A stretch of DNA of 64,000 bases from Ramazzottius varieornatus (lineage: Eukaryota; Tardigrada; Eutardigrada; Parachela; Ramazzottiidae). The translations under genes and the position numbers were made by a program. The stretch is taken from NCBI GenBank assembly GCA_001949185.1, contig BDGG01000012.1, forward strand, positions 1,320,035 to 1,384,034, read 5' to 3'. This document shows, piece by piece, positions 11,205 through 23,400 of the stretch; positions within the stretch are counted from its first letter, which is position 1, and every line of letters begins with the position of its first letter. Under the pieces are notes generated by a model. That model searched no databases, was not told where the DNA came from, and was given only the letters and a program-made list of their open reading frames with translations.

Positions 11205-12260
11205 CTATGGATCAGATTTAATAGCGGCAGAAGCCTTCTTTGCAGCTTGACGAGCCAGGTACCGTTCTTTGGCACTCATGGTAGTGTCTTCCGTTGCGCG
11301 CTTGGCAAGGATCCGTTTCATATCCGGAACATCGTCTCTTCCCGGTCTCTTCGGTATATCTACCGCGACACCAGCAACCTCAGCCTCCGACGCGGACACA
11401 CGTGCGGGAGAAGAAAGAGGCGTACGTAGACAGGGCGAAGAAGATGGATCTTCCACTTCCATACCTTCTTCCGGTTTCACTTCCTCAGACCGAATTTCAG
11501 GACGAGGTCGTTTTGTTTTGTCCGCCTCTTCTGAAGGTTCGTCCTTTCGTTTACCATCGCTCGATGCTTCTCGGACACTTCCGGATAAGGACGGCACTGA
11601 GCTCATCGATCTTTCTCCAGCGTTCTGGACCTTTTCTTCACCCGTAGTCTGCTTGAGCAAATGCCTGTAGAAGCCTCCCATATCTTTCTGTTTAGTAACA
11701 TCCAACTGCGCTTCGATCTTATCCATTTCTTTCTCTCTCCTTTCCTGCTCCTGCAATTCTTGCATCTTCTTTTTGTAGGCTGATGTAACGAAGGCTTCTT
11801 TATCAGCAAACTGACCACCTTCTTGTTCACGTTCACGCTGAACTTTCCGTTCCAGACGTCGATCCTGCTCTTTCTCCCGCTCGTCTCTCGCAGCCAGTAA
11901 TGCCCGCATATATTTAGGCTTTCGCTCCTTCCCTTTCTCTTTCTCTTTCACGCTGTCGTTTTCGGCAGTCTTCTTCTTCGTCATCTCGTCGTATATACCG
12001 TCGTAGTCAAAGACGGTAGGATCGTCTTCCAGAGCTTGCTGAATCCGCGACTGTGTTTCTTTCTTCCATAAAGCCTTGTTACCTTCCCTCTTGATTGCAT
12101 CGCCAATGGACTTGGACGTCGGTACATCGCCACCATCATCCTCAAAGAGCGCACTGTTTGGACGAACGGTAGAGCGAGAAATGGAAGAGTCGGGCTTCTT
12201 ACGAAGTATTAGTCCGTATTTCTTGTTCAAATCTCCCGTTAGCGCACCTGGTGTATCCAT
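11205..12260 (-). CDS. NSRP1: Nuclear speckle splicing regulatory protein 1 (NSRP1/CCDC55)
   Basis: A single exon of 351 residues. NSRP1 is a nuclear-speckle factor that influences alternative splice-site choice. The N terminus KKYGLILRKK is followed by the family's charged helical domain at roughly residues 60-205, with YDGIYDEM, PKYMRALLAARDEREKEQDR, DKEAFVTSAYKKKM and DMGGFYRHLL. The C-terminal third is low-complexity, acidic and basic, ending with an alanine/lysine-rich stretch. The start is the ATG at 12260. The lack of introns is unusual here, where nearly all genes are split. It may be a long-fixed retrocopy, but the frame is intact and well conserved. Confidence 0.9.
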   Translation of the reverse strand: MDTPGALTGDLNKKYGLILRKKPDSSISRSTVRPNSALFEDDGGDVPTSKSIGDAIKREGNKALWKKETQSRIQQALEDDPTVFDYDGIYDEMTKKKTAENDSVKEKEKGKERKPKYMRALLAARDEREKEQDRRLERKVQREREQEGGQFADKEAFVTSAYKKKMQELQEQERREKEMDKIEAQLDVTKQKDMGGFYRHLLKQTTGEEKVQNAGERSMSSVPSLSGSVREASSDGKRKDEPSEEADKTKRPRPEIRSEEVKPEEGMEVEDPSSSPCLRTPLSSPARVSASEAEVAGVAVDIPKRPGRDDVPDMKRILAKRATEDTTMSAKERYLARQAAKKASAAIKSDP

Positions 12261-15200
12261 GATACGCAAACAATCCCAACGAGTCTTGCGATCGACAGCA
12301 GAAGATCAGACAGCAGACGAGTTCGGCCAAAGAAGGATGATGAAGAGTGATGAACATGTACGCGAACATAATATTATGTGCGAGTTACGAAAATGTTTTC
12401 ATTGTTGTTATCAATCAAAGGACGGAAATCAAGCTGGTCGGAATGGTATCATTTAATGCTTCATGAACTTCACGAAGTGCCGTCATAGTGCGAGTACAGT
12501 TTACGGGTATGGTGGCGCATACTGTATACGTCTACCGTGACGCAATTGGCGAAGTTCATGAAGCATTACAGTTCTCATATCGCATGACGGTTGGTGCAAG
12601 AAGCTTGAGAGTTCACGGCTCAGAACAGTTCGATGGATTGATTGAAAAATTGCAGTATGCTTGTGCACGAGCTACGGCAGGTGCGCATGCGAAAGCCTAC
12701 CGTAGTCTGTTGGAGGTCCTGGTGACTGCCGCGCCTTATGGGTGGAGCCTGTGGTCCATCGGCAGCGGACGCGCTTTCTTTCCAGATCACCATGTCTGCC
12801 TGACTTGCCTCGAACTCCACAGCTTTCGGTCTCTCTCCATCAAATCGATTCCATGCTTCCGCACAGCTGTCGACTGCTCCAACATCCATCAATGACCGTC
12901 ATAACCGTCACGTCTTTCCCGTAAAAGCAGCTGATTTCTCTTTGTGTGAATGCACGGCGGTGAGGACTTGAGGTAACCGTGCGATGCTCGGGCTTTTGAC
13001 GCCTTTTGTTCTTCCTTCCATATGCTGTTTAGTTTCTCATTGTTCTCTTTCTCAGTAATGCCCGTCGGGAGCAGCTTTGTGCCATCCGAATCTGTCGAAG
13101 TGACTCGAGAAGTTCCTCCTGAATTCTCTACCGTCTTTCTGGACTAGAGCTGTATTCGTCATCGGATACACACCGGAAGTCGAGTTGGAATATGCCTGCA
13201 TGGGACCTGCTGAATCATCTCATCTTCAGGTGAATTAGATCATGAGTTCTTTGTCAGTGCTTTACGAAATAGTAAATCCAAGTATAAGGTGATTCATGTC
13301 ATATTTTTGTTGTGTATGTTGAATTCCATCTGGCTGTCGTTTAGGGGTTGTCTTTAGCCTTTAGGTCTCCGAAACGAACCGGAAGCTCTCCGTGCCCAGA
13401 TAGCTAACGTGATAGTGCCTAGCAAGTTGGATGCTTAAAGGACAGGAATGTACTTCAGTTAGATGCCCGGTCTTACTTTTGTTGGGATTTCCGTAGGCTG
13501 AATTATGCAAGGGATCGAATAGTGATGCTCCGTCGACGGCAAATTTTCGTTTCCTTGTTTAAACTAGAGCTCTAAGCTGTCAATTTATGCGAGACGTTGT
13601 TTGATGATGCCGCGGAATCAGACTTGGACGGCTTATTTTTGTGTTTGCTCTTCAAGGTCTCATGGATCGGTTCAGCGACTAGCGAGCCGCTTACATCAGG
13701 TTTAACGCACTCTCCGTTCAATTCTCGCTCGAACAACCGTTAGCGGAACGTCTAGTCACTCCTCACGAGAAACGCAGATGGAAGAGATCTCTACCTTTCA
13801 GACTTTCCAGTTTGTCAACAGCGAAGTTAAACAAGACAGGAGCGACGTCTTTCAGGTGCTGATATGATTCACCTCTGTTTACCATTCCAGGTTCTTCCCA
13901 GAGACCCAAGCCGCAGTTCCCACATCAACCGGCGCATTCGTTTGTCTGCTTTTCCGCACTCGAATTACGTTCACGGTATACTCTTGTCGTTTTTTTTCCA
14001 TGGATATGTGGTAATAGACCAGAGTGATTTCGAAAATGGTGGGTCTCTGGGGAAAACCTCGCTATGATATGCGAGTGGAGATGATAAGTGGGTTCGTTAC
14101 ACCATTCATCGCGTGCCGTCGACCAGAGGCGTCCTTGAGAGACTTTTCCAGAAAGCACACAGTGCATGTGGGAGTTGGTGAATGAGTTTTACAGCGGTCG
14201 CTGCATGGCGAGGATGCGACAAAGTTGATGGCTAGAACGTAAGAGTCCTCATGACAATGTTGCCTGCGTGCTCGAATCTTTACGCAACGGACTTCCTATA
14301 CGTATCTCGAACATTCCATTCAAGCGGGCTCCGAACTTAGCTCCAGTAGATTTCCGTGTAACCGGGTTATCGATCGAATAATGATTGGTAATGCGTGCCA
14401 AGGATGCGAGTGCCTCCGGTTCCCATCAACGATGGATGCATGATCAAGGACGGTGGTTAGCGGCTTGGAAATCTCAGATTCAGTTGTCTCTCCTCGTCAG
14501 TGGGAGCTTCCCCACAAATTAGATGATCGTCTGTTTAGAGAAGAGAAGACTATCGGTTTAAAGTTTTTCTGATGCAGGGGTGAACCCGCCCATTGGGAAG
14601 ATTGCAAGGACCTTGTAACTTTTATTGATTTCTTCCCGAATAACGGAACTTGCAGTCACACCCAGCTTTCGACCCGATCCCTCTTTGCACTCCACATCTC
14701 ACATTCGGAGATGTCGAAAAGACTTTCTTAAGGGTGTGCTTGTTTGTTGTAACTGTTGGATTTGCGCGACTGCTTCACGTAAGAATGTGGCAGTGACCCG
14801 CTATGATACCATGTTGAGGTATTGATTGACTTTGAACTGGCGTGTGACGAATGGGACTGCAGCTGCCCTTCGACGGATGTGACAGCACTTGTTTCGAGCT
14901 TAATTGCATCTTTATTGGGTTTTAAAATTAAAAGTGACAATGTCAAGGATGGCACACGCTGCTTCGTGTTACGACTTCGAACGTTTGTTCGGCAGCTGTC
15001 GAGATCCATCCGCTCTTCTTTAGTGATATAACCGCGTGTGGACAGTCTTCGATTACAGCCGGAGCTTGCTTATTTGTCGCACGTGGAACTGCTGAATGAT
15101 ATTCAGAATTTGTTTGTGATGATTGGACTTTTGTGAAAGGCGAAAACGAGAGCGTCAATGGACACGGTAATTCTGTTTGTTTAACGCGATGGCAAAAGCT

Positions 15201-15559
15201 GGAACGTATAACGGAATGTTTACCGCATAGCCCGGTTATATACGTAACGGCTAGTTCTTCCGGTATACGCGCTACTGTTTCATGCAAGTTCGTTACACTG
15301 AGGTTTTTGCAGGTCTGAGTAAGCTGATGTTATCGAGCGGAAGCCGATGCTTACTGCGGTGGACCAGGAAGTGAGCTGCTTACCAACTTTACCCCGTAAT
15401 GATCCTACAAGTTTCCTTTGAAGATTGACCGATATCGCCATAGCTACTACAATCGCCGGCTTGTTGAGCCATACGCAGTCCCTAATGTGCTCGTTGTGTT
15501 CGCGGCTAGTGTCTGGTTCCTTCGCCTTCGCAGGTACAGCTTAGGGAGACGGTAGTTAG
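12261..15559. other. Gene-poor 3.3 kb stretch
   Basis: It lies between the NSRP1 start and the first Oatp. It contains the inverted-repeat element at 12454-12568. Several open frames of 60-135 codons overlap each other on both strands with no shared motif, so I call no gene. A possible orphan exon ends near 13230 at a GT, but nothing connects to it. Confidence 0.45.
12454..12568 (-). mobile_element. MITE-like element, copy 1
   Basis: About 115 bp with perfect 18-bp terminal inverted repeats (TAATGCTTCATGAACTTC at 12454-12471, its complement at 12551-12568). A second copy lies in the opposite orientation at 55284-55409 with the same termini, and both share an internal ACCCGTAAAC block. It has no coding capacity. 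It is consistent with a non-autonomous DNA transposon. Confidence 0.75.
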
Positions 15560-18500
15560 ATGGCGAGTTCGGTGCCGACGATTCCTGATGAGAAACGAGC
15601 GGCGGAAGGAAGTGACACGGTAATGCCGTTGGTTCCGCTGATCCCTGAAAATTCAGTGAGCGTCAATTTCGAACCCAGCACATCCAAGAAGCTGGAGTAT
15701 GAAATGGAAGAAGAGGAAAAGTGCTCACTACGGGAATGTGGCATTGATGGATGTCGTCCGGCTTTCATTCAAGGATGCGCTTCCATCAAAAGTTTCACCT
15801 TTTTTTGCTGCGTCCTTGTCACCGTCCAGGTAACAGCCCATTTTCTTTCTCGTACTGTACTTCTATTGGTTTGGCTGAAATCATGCTTTTCTCTAGTTTT
15901 ACAGGTTGGTAATGTCGTTTCTTATTTCTCGTAGGGTGTTTTAAGCGGCGGATACCTTCCCTCTGTGATATCAACTCTGGAAAAGCGCTATGATATGCCG
16001 AGTGGTCTTGTCTCGCTTATTCCTTCCTCGTACGAAATAGGTTCGCAAAAATGACTTTGTAGTTAATATTATTTCGTGTTCAGTTATGATTATGGTTGAA
16101 TATCGTCCGTAGGTAATTTGATAACGGTGATCTTCGTGTCATATCTGGGGACCCGGCGGTATATTCCCCGATGGATGGCGATAGGCGTGTTACTCATGGG
16201 TATGGGAAGCATCTTGTTTTCCGTCCCGCACTTTATGACCGACAAGTACGAAGGTGGGACTGTCAGTCTTGCTAACGGAAACCTGAGCGACCTTATCCAA
16301 GACACCATCTGCCAGCCCAGCGAACCGACAAGGACCGGTTCCAGTATCTTGGAAGCCCTCATCACTTTCCAGCAAACCCATAATTTGAGGAAACCTAGCA
16401 AATGCCAATCAGGAGACGACCAGAACGTCATCTCAACAACTAACAGGATGTACATAGGTATCTTCATAGCTGCGCAAGTCATGATGGGAGGTGGAGGATC
16501 GCCAATCTTCACTTTAGGTACTTCCCAACATCTGACCAGTAACCAATGATAAATACCAACGAGTTTTTTCTCGATGGTTGCAGGTTCGACCTACATCGAC
16601 GACCATGTGAAGAAGGAAAACTCGGCCATGTATTTGGGTAAGCACTTCTTTTTTGCAAACGACAAAGCCTGGGTTTTTCACGCACCAGCATACACTGAAA
16701 CCCAGTTGTATGCGTTGCGTCAGTACGCAGTCGCGTGACGGGAGGTTAAGTGCCGGCTTTGCCGGCAGGGATATTTTCGAAGCTTGTCCAGCTGGAAATA
16801 AGTGGAGACGGAAGTTTGATTAGAGGAGAGTAACGCTGATTTTTGAGAAGCGGAATGCATTCACAGCTGATGTAAGTTTATGTGATCCATAAATCTGACA
16901 CGATCCGAAAGGGAGACACGCTTGGATAAGGTAGTTCGTGACATATGTTTGTCATCGGTTCGGCTGAAGCGATTATGATATATTAATGGCAATCGAGCGT
17001 AAAAGCTCGAAGTATTGGACAGATGAAGTTTAATCAGATTGTTTGTTTAACAGGAGTACTGTACACTTGCATAGCTCTTGGGTAAGAAACTTTGGTCCTT
17101 GGGGTTTTATGGTTCAACCTGATGTCCTCGTTTTCATCGATTGTCTTTGCAGTCCGGTCCTGGGCTTCCTCCTCGGTGGGTTCTTGCTTCGGATACACGT
17201 GGACACCATTTCCCTGGACGACAATAGCTACAATGTGGATATCAGTTCACCCAACTGGATTGGTGCTTGGTGGGGTACGTTGACGACAATCCCTAGTGGC
17301 TGAAATGTCCTGAGAAGTAAAAACCAAATTAAATTGATACAAAACGAAATAAATCTCAAAATGATATTTCAACTCTGAACTTTTATTTTTCGTTTGTCCG
17401 GGATATTGTGAGTTTACGTACTCGTACGTGATGGGTTCTAGGTGGGTTCTTGTTTTGCGGATGTCTGCTGCTCAGTCTCGCCGTTCCCTTCTTCGCCTTT
17501 CCGAAGTCCCTGTCCAAAGAAAAGGCGAAGGTCTTGCTAACGGACAAGGAAAAGCAGGTTACCAGCGACCATTTTGCCAATATGGTCGACCGTCCTAAGG
17601 ATAGTGTCGAGAAGGACGCGAAAGAATACGGACAAGACATAAGAGGCAAGTACTACTTGTCGACGTTCGATACGGTGACTTGATGGCGAACTCAGCGCGT
17701 TATTATCCTTGAACAAACATTGCTGTAAAATTCTAGGGATCGGGGAAGCTCTCTACAAGCTCTTGTCGAACAATGTTTACACTGTGACGTCCTTGGCGGC
17801 GTGCGCCGAGCTGGTAATCGTGAGTGGGTGAGTGTCGCGGTTCGTTCTCTGGGTCCATACATAATTACATATCCAAAAATGAGCCTGTGGAATTGATGTG
17901 CTCCCCTTCTTTTCCTGTTCAATACAGATTTTTGGTGTTTTTACCTAAATACTTGGAAACGCAGTTTGGCGTGAGCAAAGCAGATGCTAATGTGCTGATC
18001 GGTGAGTAGTGTACTCAGTATTTAGCAGTTATGCAAGGCAATGAATTTCTTGTGTCAATATGTAAAGTTCGCTGATCTGTTTTCCAGGAGGTGTTTGCAT
18101 GCCCGGCGCGTGCTTTGGGATCTTGGTGGGAGGCTGGCTGTTGAAAAAGCTGGAGTTGCAACCGATCGGCGCTGTTCGCCTGCTCATAACCTGCAACCTG
18201 GTTTGCTTGACCATGTTCTCCGCACTGATCGTGTTCGGATGCGATAACATCAAGATCGCGGGAGCCACCACAGACTATCACAAGTATATGATGGTGAATT
18301 TCTGTTAGGAAGTGAAACTGATTTCCGAAACAGTCAAGGAAATTTTGCCATGTTTATCCTACTGTTTAGTTCGCCGTCCATGATGAGCGGTCTTTTCCGC
18401 GTGAACTTGACATCACCATGTAATATGGGCTGTGGCTGTTCGGAGAACCAGCTGGAACCTATATGTGGCAGCGATGGGCTGACGTACATCAGTCCCTGTC

Positions 18501-19442
18501 ATGCCGGATGCAAGCAGTTCGACCATACAGGAGCCTTTCACAACTTGCAAGCGAACTTCTCGGACTGTTCCTGCATCCCTCATGACCACCTCACAAACAG
18601 CGCGCATGAGATTTCTGTAAAGCCTCTCGCAACTACGGGGGCTTGCCCACGCCAGTGCGATATGCTGATTCCGTTCATCGTCTTGGTTTTCATCATGTCG
18701 TTCACCGTCGCAGTGGCGCAAATGCCGGTACGTCGACCGAAGTGCAAGTGTTCATATTATGACAGCTCTTTGACGAGTTTGCTGTGTTTTACAGATTCTG
18801 ATGCTCACAATGAGAACTGTCGCTCTGGAAGAAAGATCGTTGGCGATAGGTCTGCAGTTCGTCTTCTTCCGTCTTCTTGGTAAGAACAGGGCTCCTTTCT
18901 TGACGCCATCGGGGTTTACTTGACATAAATGTCTGTATTGCAGCATATATTCCGGCACCTATCGTTTTTGGGTAGGTTTCTCCCCGAATACATAGGCAAA
19001 TTAGAGGCCGAACAGAAGTTCAAAACTGTTCCGTTGGTTTTGCAGGAATTTGATCGACACGACATGCCTGTTATGGAGGACGCCCGACTGCAAATCGTCT
19101 TCCGGCGGTTGCCTGTTGTACGACATCGAGATGTTCCGGTTCAAGTATATCGGGATCGGTGCCGGTTTCAAAGTAATAGCTTTGCTCTTGTTCTCGTTGG
19201 ACTACTGGCTCATTCGAAGAAGAATGCGGGTCCTTCAATCGCAAGAGCAAGCCGAGTTTCCGGGTACTGCGATGTCGCCAACGCAGGTGATGGCCATCTC
19301 ACTAACATGTCTGAGGTGTACTGATCATAAACCTTGCGGCAAGAAGTGTAGGAGGAAGAGTGATCATCAAGCCAAAAGGCCGCGACGTACGAGTTTTACC
19401 AGTCTCCCCGGAGATCTTACGAACGGATCGTCGGAGGCTTAG
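15560..19442 (+). CDS. Organic anion transporter polypeptide (Oatp/SLCO), copy 1
   Basis: Fourteen exons: 15560-15829, 15935-16040, 16113-16517, 16584-16637, 17054-17081, 17153-17274, 17442-17645, 17737-17827, 17928-18001, 18088-18283, 18370-18727, 18795-18879, 18944-18971, 19046-19442; 805 residues. It is a twelve-helix carrier of amphipathic organic anions in the plasma membrane. Seen: the family signature NWIGAWWGGFL, a first-helix region SGGYLPSVISTLEKRY, and a large extracellular Kazal-like loop between helices 9 and 10 with the Cys pattern CNMGCGC...PICGSDG...SPCHAGC. A basic, Cys-rich C-terminal tail follows. The intron after 17645 uses a GC donor (AGAG/GCAAGT). Cytoplasmic N-terminal acidic run at residues 50-56. 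The substrate cannot be inferred. Confidence 0.93.
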
Positions 19443-20479
19443 AGGGTTTCCGCGTTATAGTTGCACCGTCTACTCTGCTTTCACCTCGTAGGCCACTTTC
19501 TAGTTTTAATTTAAGTTGGATTTTACCTTGGATACCTCGTTTTGCGGATCCCGTATTTTATGATGTTCCTCCGGCTTCCGCAAATTGCAATCTTGGAAAC
19601 CTTAGCAGTTCGACCTCTTTCACCCGAGTACGTAGCCTTCTGGGGACTCTTGATCGTTTTTTAATTCTGTGATATATTCTTGTTTTATACATTAGAACCT
19701 TGACTCTGCTTGTGTTCTTCTCGAAATTAAATTCTTCGGTGAAGGATTGTTCGAGTTTTTCGGACGGAAGAAAATCCAGAACGCTGGTAGAAAGCTGCGT
19801 TGGGTTCTCAGAGCTTGTTTGGCTCTCGAGACTCGTACTCGCCTTGCCATGGAAAGCTAAGTCAACTCGATTGCCTGACTCAACTTTCCATATCGAATTA
19901 GCAAGCTGGATGGCGCTCTGGTGTCCTCGTTGGGCAGCACGACAAGAGATTAGGCGCAGTGAAAAAATCACATCACGGTTTGTCAAGCTTGCCCAGCTGA
20001 TGTTTTGACCTGATTGTCTGATTGTTGTGTTCGTGTTCAAACTTCAAATCTCAAAGTGCGAGGAAAACGTCGTTTATCTCTTCCTCTTGTTCTGCGGACA
20101 GTATCCGCCTGAGCTTTCTAGTCGGAGGATCACTGCGTTCTGAAGTACTCGAAACTCATCGGACTTGCTTGGTAGGGGTGGATCAACCTGCGTGGACTGC
20201 GATTAGTCGGCTGCAAATACGCACCTCCGTAAGTCTGTTCTGGCGGAAACGCCTGCAAATTTGTACCGAGTAAGAGTCCTTCGACTTCAAACTGAGCAGG
20301 TCTGAGTTTACTTGGCCTTCGTTATCGGCTGAACAAAGAGCCAAGTGCGATCGAGCCTTGGACAGGGGAAGGGTTGGACCGTTGGAAACGCGCAGTAATG
20401 TTGTAGAGTTGAAGTCAAGCCAAATCTGTATCCATCTTCCGTTTCAGATTATCTTAATTCCCGTTTCAAGATCGCCGTC
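19443..20479. other. Intergenic between Oatp copy 1 and ZnT
   Basis: No gene is supported. A minus-strand open frame at 19558-20040 has 160 codons but no ATG near its start and no recognised motif. Confidence 0.4.
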
Positions 20480-23400
20480 ATGGAATGTCACCCGTCGCAA
20501 GAAAGCCTCATCAGCCAGAGCTTACCGGTGACGCTCCCTATTGGGTTTACGAGGCAAGGTACCGTCAGGAACATCTCTCCGTTGCCGACGCCGACCAGAA
20601 TTCGGAGAGTGACCAAGCCGACTTTCCAGCAAGGGTAAGTCAGAATGCCTCATCGAAGTGCGTTTGTAGGATGATGCCCCTCTGGTTGCTCGGAGTGAGA
20701 GAAAATGGTCTTCGAATCCATCTGCAGTCGGCGTTTAGCCGAAGGTTCAAACAACTTTACACACACGATATCTGCGTTTTGCTAATTTGCAGACGCGAGT
20801 CGCGCGTTCGATGGGTGACGAGGTGGCGATTTCTTCTCTCCAGTTAAGTTCGGTGGGACTTAGGAGATAGTCAAAACCAAATTAATCAAAAGTGGATTTC
20901 CCACCTTTCTGTCCGTGTCGATGGGGGAATTTAAAAAATGTTCTTCAGAGACTGATCCACGACGGGCGGGCTTGCAAACTGGAAACTAAAGTAGAAGTTG
21001 TTCCCTTGTTGCCGAAGAAGGAAGTTCCATTGAATCCATATTCCTTCGGTCGAACGATTGTTGTTCTAAATAGCCAGCACAATTTCATGAGTGAAACCTA
21101 GAATTCTTGATCTTTTTGCGTGTAGGAGTACTGCACAGTATATTTTTTCTCTACCAAACCGGAAGATAGAATAGCCTTGAGTCGTCGTGGTGTTCATTCG
21201 ACACCTGACACTACGATGCTCTGCGGTCTACTCTAACACCACAATTATGTGATACTGCATATGAATACCTGAGAGACTTGTGTACACTATGCACAGTTAC
21301 TAACTATCAGTGATGTGCTGCTGAAGCGCGCGTCTGCCGGAGCATGGCAAGCCGAAACGCGCAAAATTAAAATGGTAGGCCATAAATTTACCGGAGCCGG
21401 GTCTTGTATATAGGAAACCATGGCATCGAATCCCGGTAGAAGTGCTTTTTCAAATATCGAGCTAACAGGTGCAGTCAATCAACCAAAGTGTGGTTTTGTT
21501 TCTTTTTCATACCCAAGCTGCGGTGGAGGTTGATTGGATAATCTTACTTTTCGGTCAGATTAACAATCTGGTACGTCACAGAATGGTTACGTCATGATTG
21601 CCCCGCATTATGCTTTGACGCTTATGCTTTGACGTATGACATCAAGGATACTTTACGGCGTCCTTCCTTCCAGCAACGCGCGCTTCAGCAGCACATCAGT
21701 GCTAACTATAGTTTACCTGTGCATATAATTAGAATTTGAATTACATACGTGTATGAGTTAATTCCGGAATTTGATGCACGTGCATGAATGCCTGGTGTTG
21801 AAAATGGTTCTACCTTAGGTCTTCTGCATGGTCTCGCCTTAGAGCCTCTTCAAGTCAATGGAACTACCGAGAGCGCTCTCGCAATAAAACCATTAAACGC
21901 GGCACGATCAAAGAGCGCTAATTATGTGTGGCTACTCGCGCATCGAGCAGGGAAAATCCTGTTCAGATTGATCAAGCCTGACTTGCGAGAGCGATCAACA
22001 TGTCGTAAAATTTCTGAACAGAAATTCTGTCGAGACCGAACTACATAGCATGCTTAGTTACTTTTCTGAAAACCTGAACTTGATGATGGCACGTATGAAT
22101 GTTCGTTGTTTCGCCAAGAGCTTTTCCAGACGTTGGACGTGCCACCATCCACTTTGTAGCCGTTTTGCTATCATGTGTTTACGTTTGCCCGTGACATGAT
22201 GCATTCTTGAAATTTTCACTTTGCTATGTGTTTGTTGATCTGCTGATCATAATAATATCATATCTTTGTGATATTACTGGAGGATCTGACGGTTAATTAC
22301 TGGACCGTTATGTCGGTAGAGACCTTCCGTAATCTCAAACGCGCAGCTCGACGTGCAGGACATGTTGTTACCGATTTCGGCAGCAGATCATTCCTCACAG
22401 TATTCACACTAGAGTGAGATACCGAACACTGCTGACTCTGATTACAACCAACGAAGTGAACTTCCATCGTTTTCCTGCAGCTAATTTTTTTGTGTTTGTC
22501 TTACAGGGCCAACCGTTACCGTCGAGATTCAGAGACATCCATTTCTAGCCGCGAAAGTTTGTCACTTCGGGAGCATCCACACCAGCATGGCGATGGACAT
22601 CAGCACAGCCACGAAACCTCCAACAGCTCGATCGTCAGTCACGAACACTGCCACGCTCCAGATTTTGATAAGTCATCCACCCGGTCAGCTCGAAGGAAGC
22701 TCATGTTGGCTTCTGTCCTGTGCCTAATTTTCATGATCGGAGAAGTCATAGGTCAATTCATCCTCCTCCTGTCGACTCGCCGGACGCTTAGCTTGTACTG
22801 CTTCCATTTTCTAGGTGGTTCTATGGCAAAGAGCCTGGCTATACTGACAGACGCAGCGCATCTCCTAACAGATTTTGCCTCCTTCATGATCAGCCTGTTT
22901 TCTTTGTGGCTGGCTTCCAGACCAGCGACCAAGCGGATGAGCTTTGGATGGCATCGAGCTGGTGTGTGCAAAGATCAGGCTACGATGCTGTCGGATTTTG
23001 GACATTGACTTCGGACTGTTTTGTTCTTGCAGAGGTTATTGGTGCGTTAACATCAGTGATCATGATATGGGCTATAACTGGGATACTCATCTACGAGGCA
23101 ATTGAAAGAATTCGCACTGGACAGTACGATCTGGACCCGGTGACGGGAAGGTACAAGATTGACTCGAAGGAAGCGGACATTATGTTGATAACTGCAGGTG
23201 TTGGCGTGGCCTTCAACATTATGTAAGATTTGGTGAAAGCTGCAGCTTCTTTCCGCAATGGCATTGCTGACTTTTAAGAACTGAACGAAAACATTTGCTT
23301 TTCCTTTTGGCAGAATGGGGATTACGCTGCACGACGTCAGTCACCATCACGGCCATTCGCACGGACACGACCACGAGCACGGACATTCGCATGGTCACAA

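Noticed and set aside
12488..12895. Overlapping open frames on both strands next to MITE copy 1
   Set aside because: They overlap the transposon-like element and each other and show no conserved motif.
13040..13240. Possible orphan exon with TTTCTCAG before and a GTGAAT donor after
   Set aside because: Contains an internal stop in the main frame and connects to nothing upstream or downstream.
19558..20040. 160-codon minus-strand open frame
   Set aside because: No ATG near its start, no recognised motif, and it sits in the 3' flank of Oatp copy 1; length alone is weak evidence.
21420..21440. TCGAATCCC-like string resembling a tRNA B box
   Set aside because: No matching acceptor stem or A box at the right distance; it is inside the inverted-repeat element.
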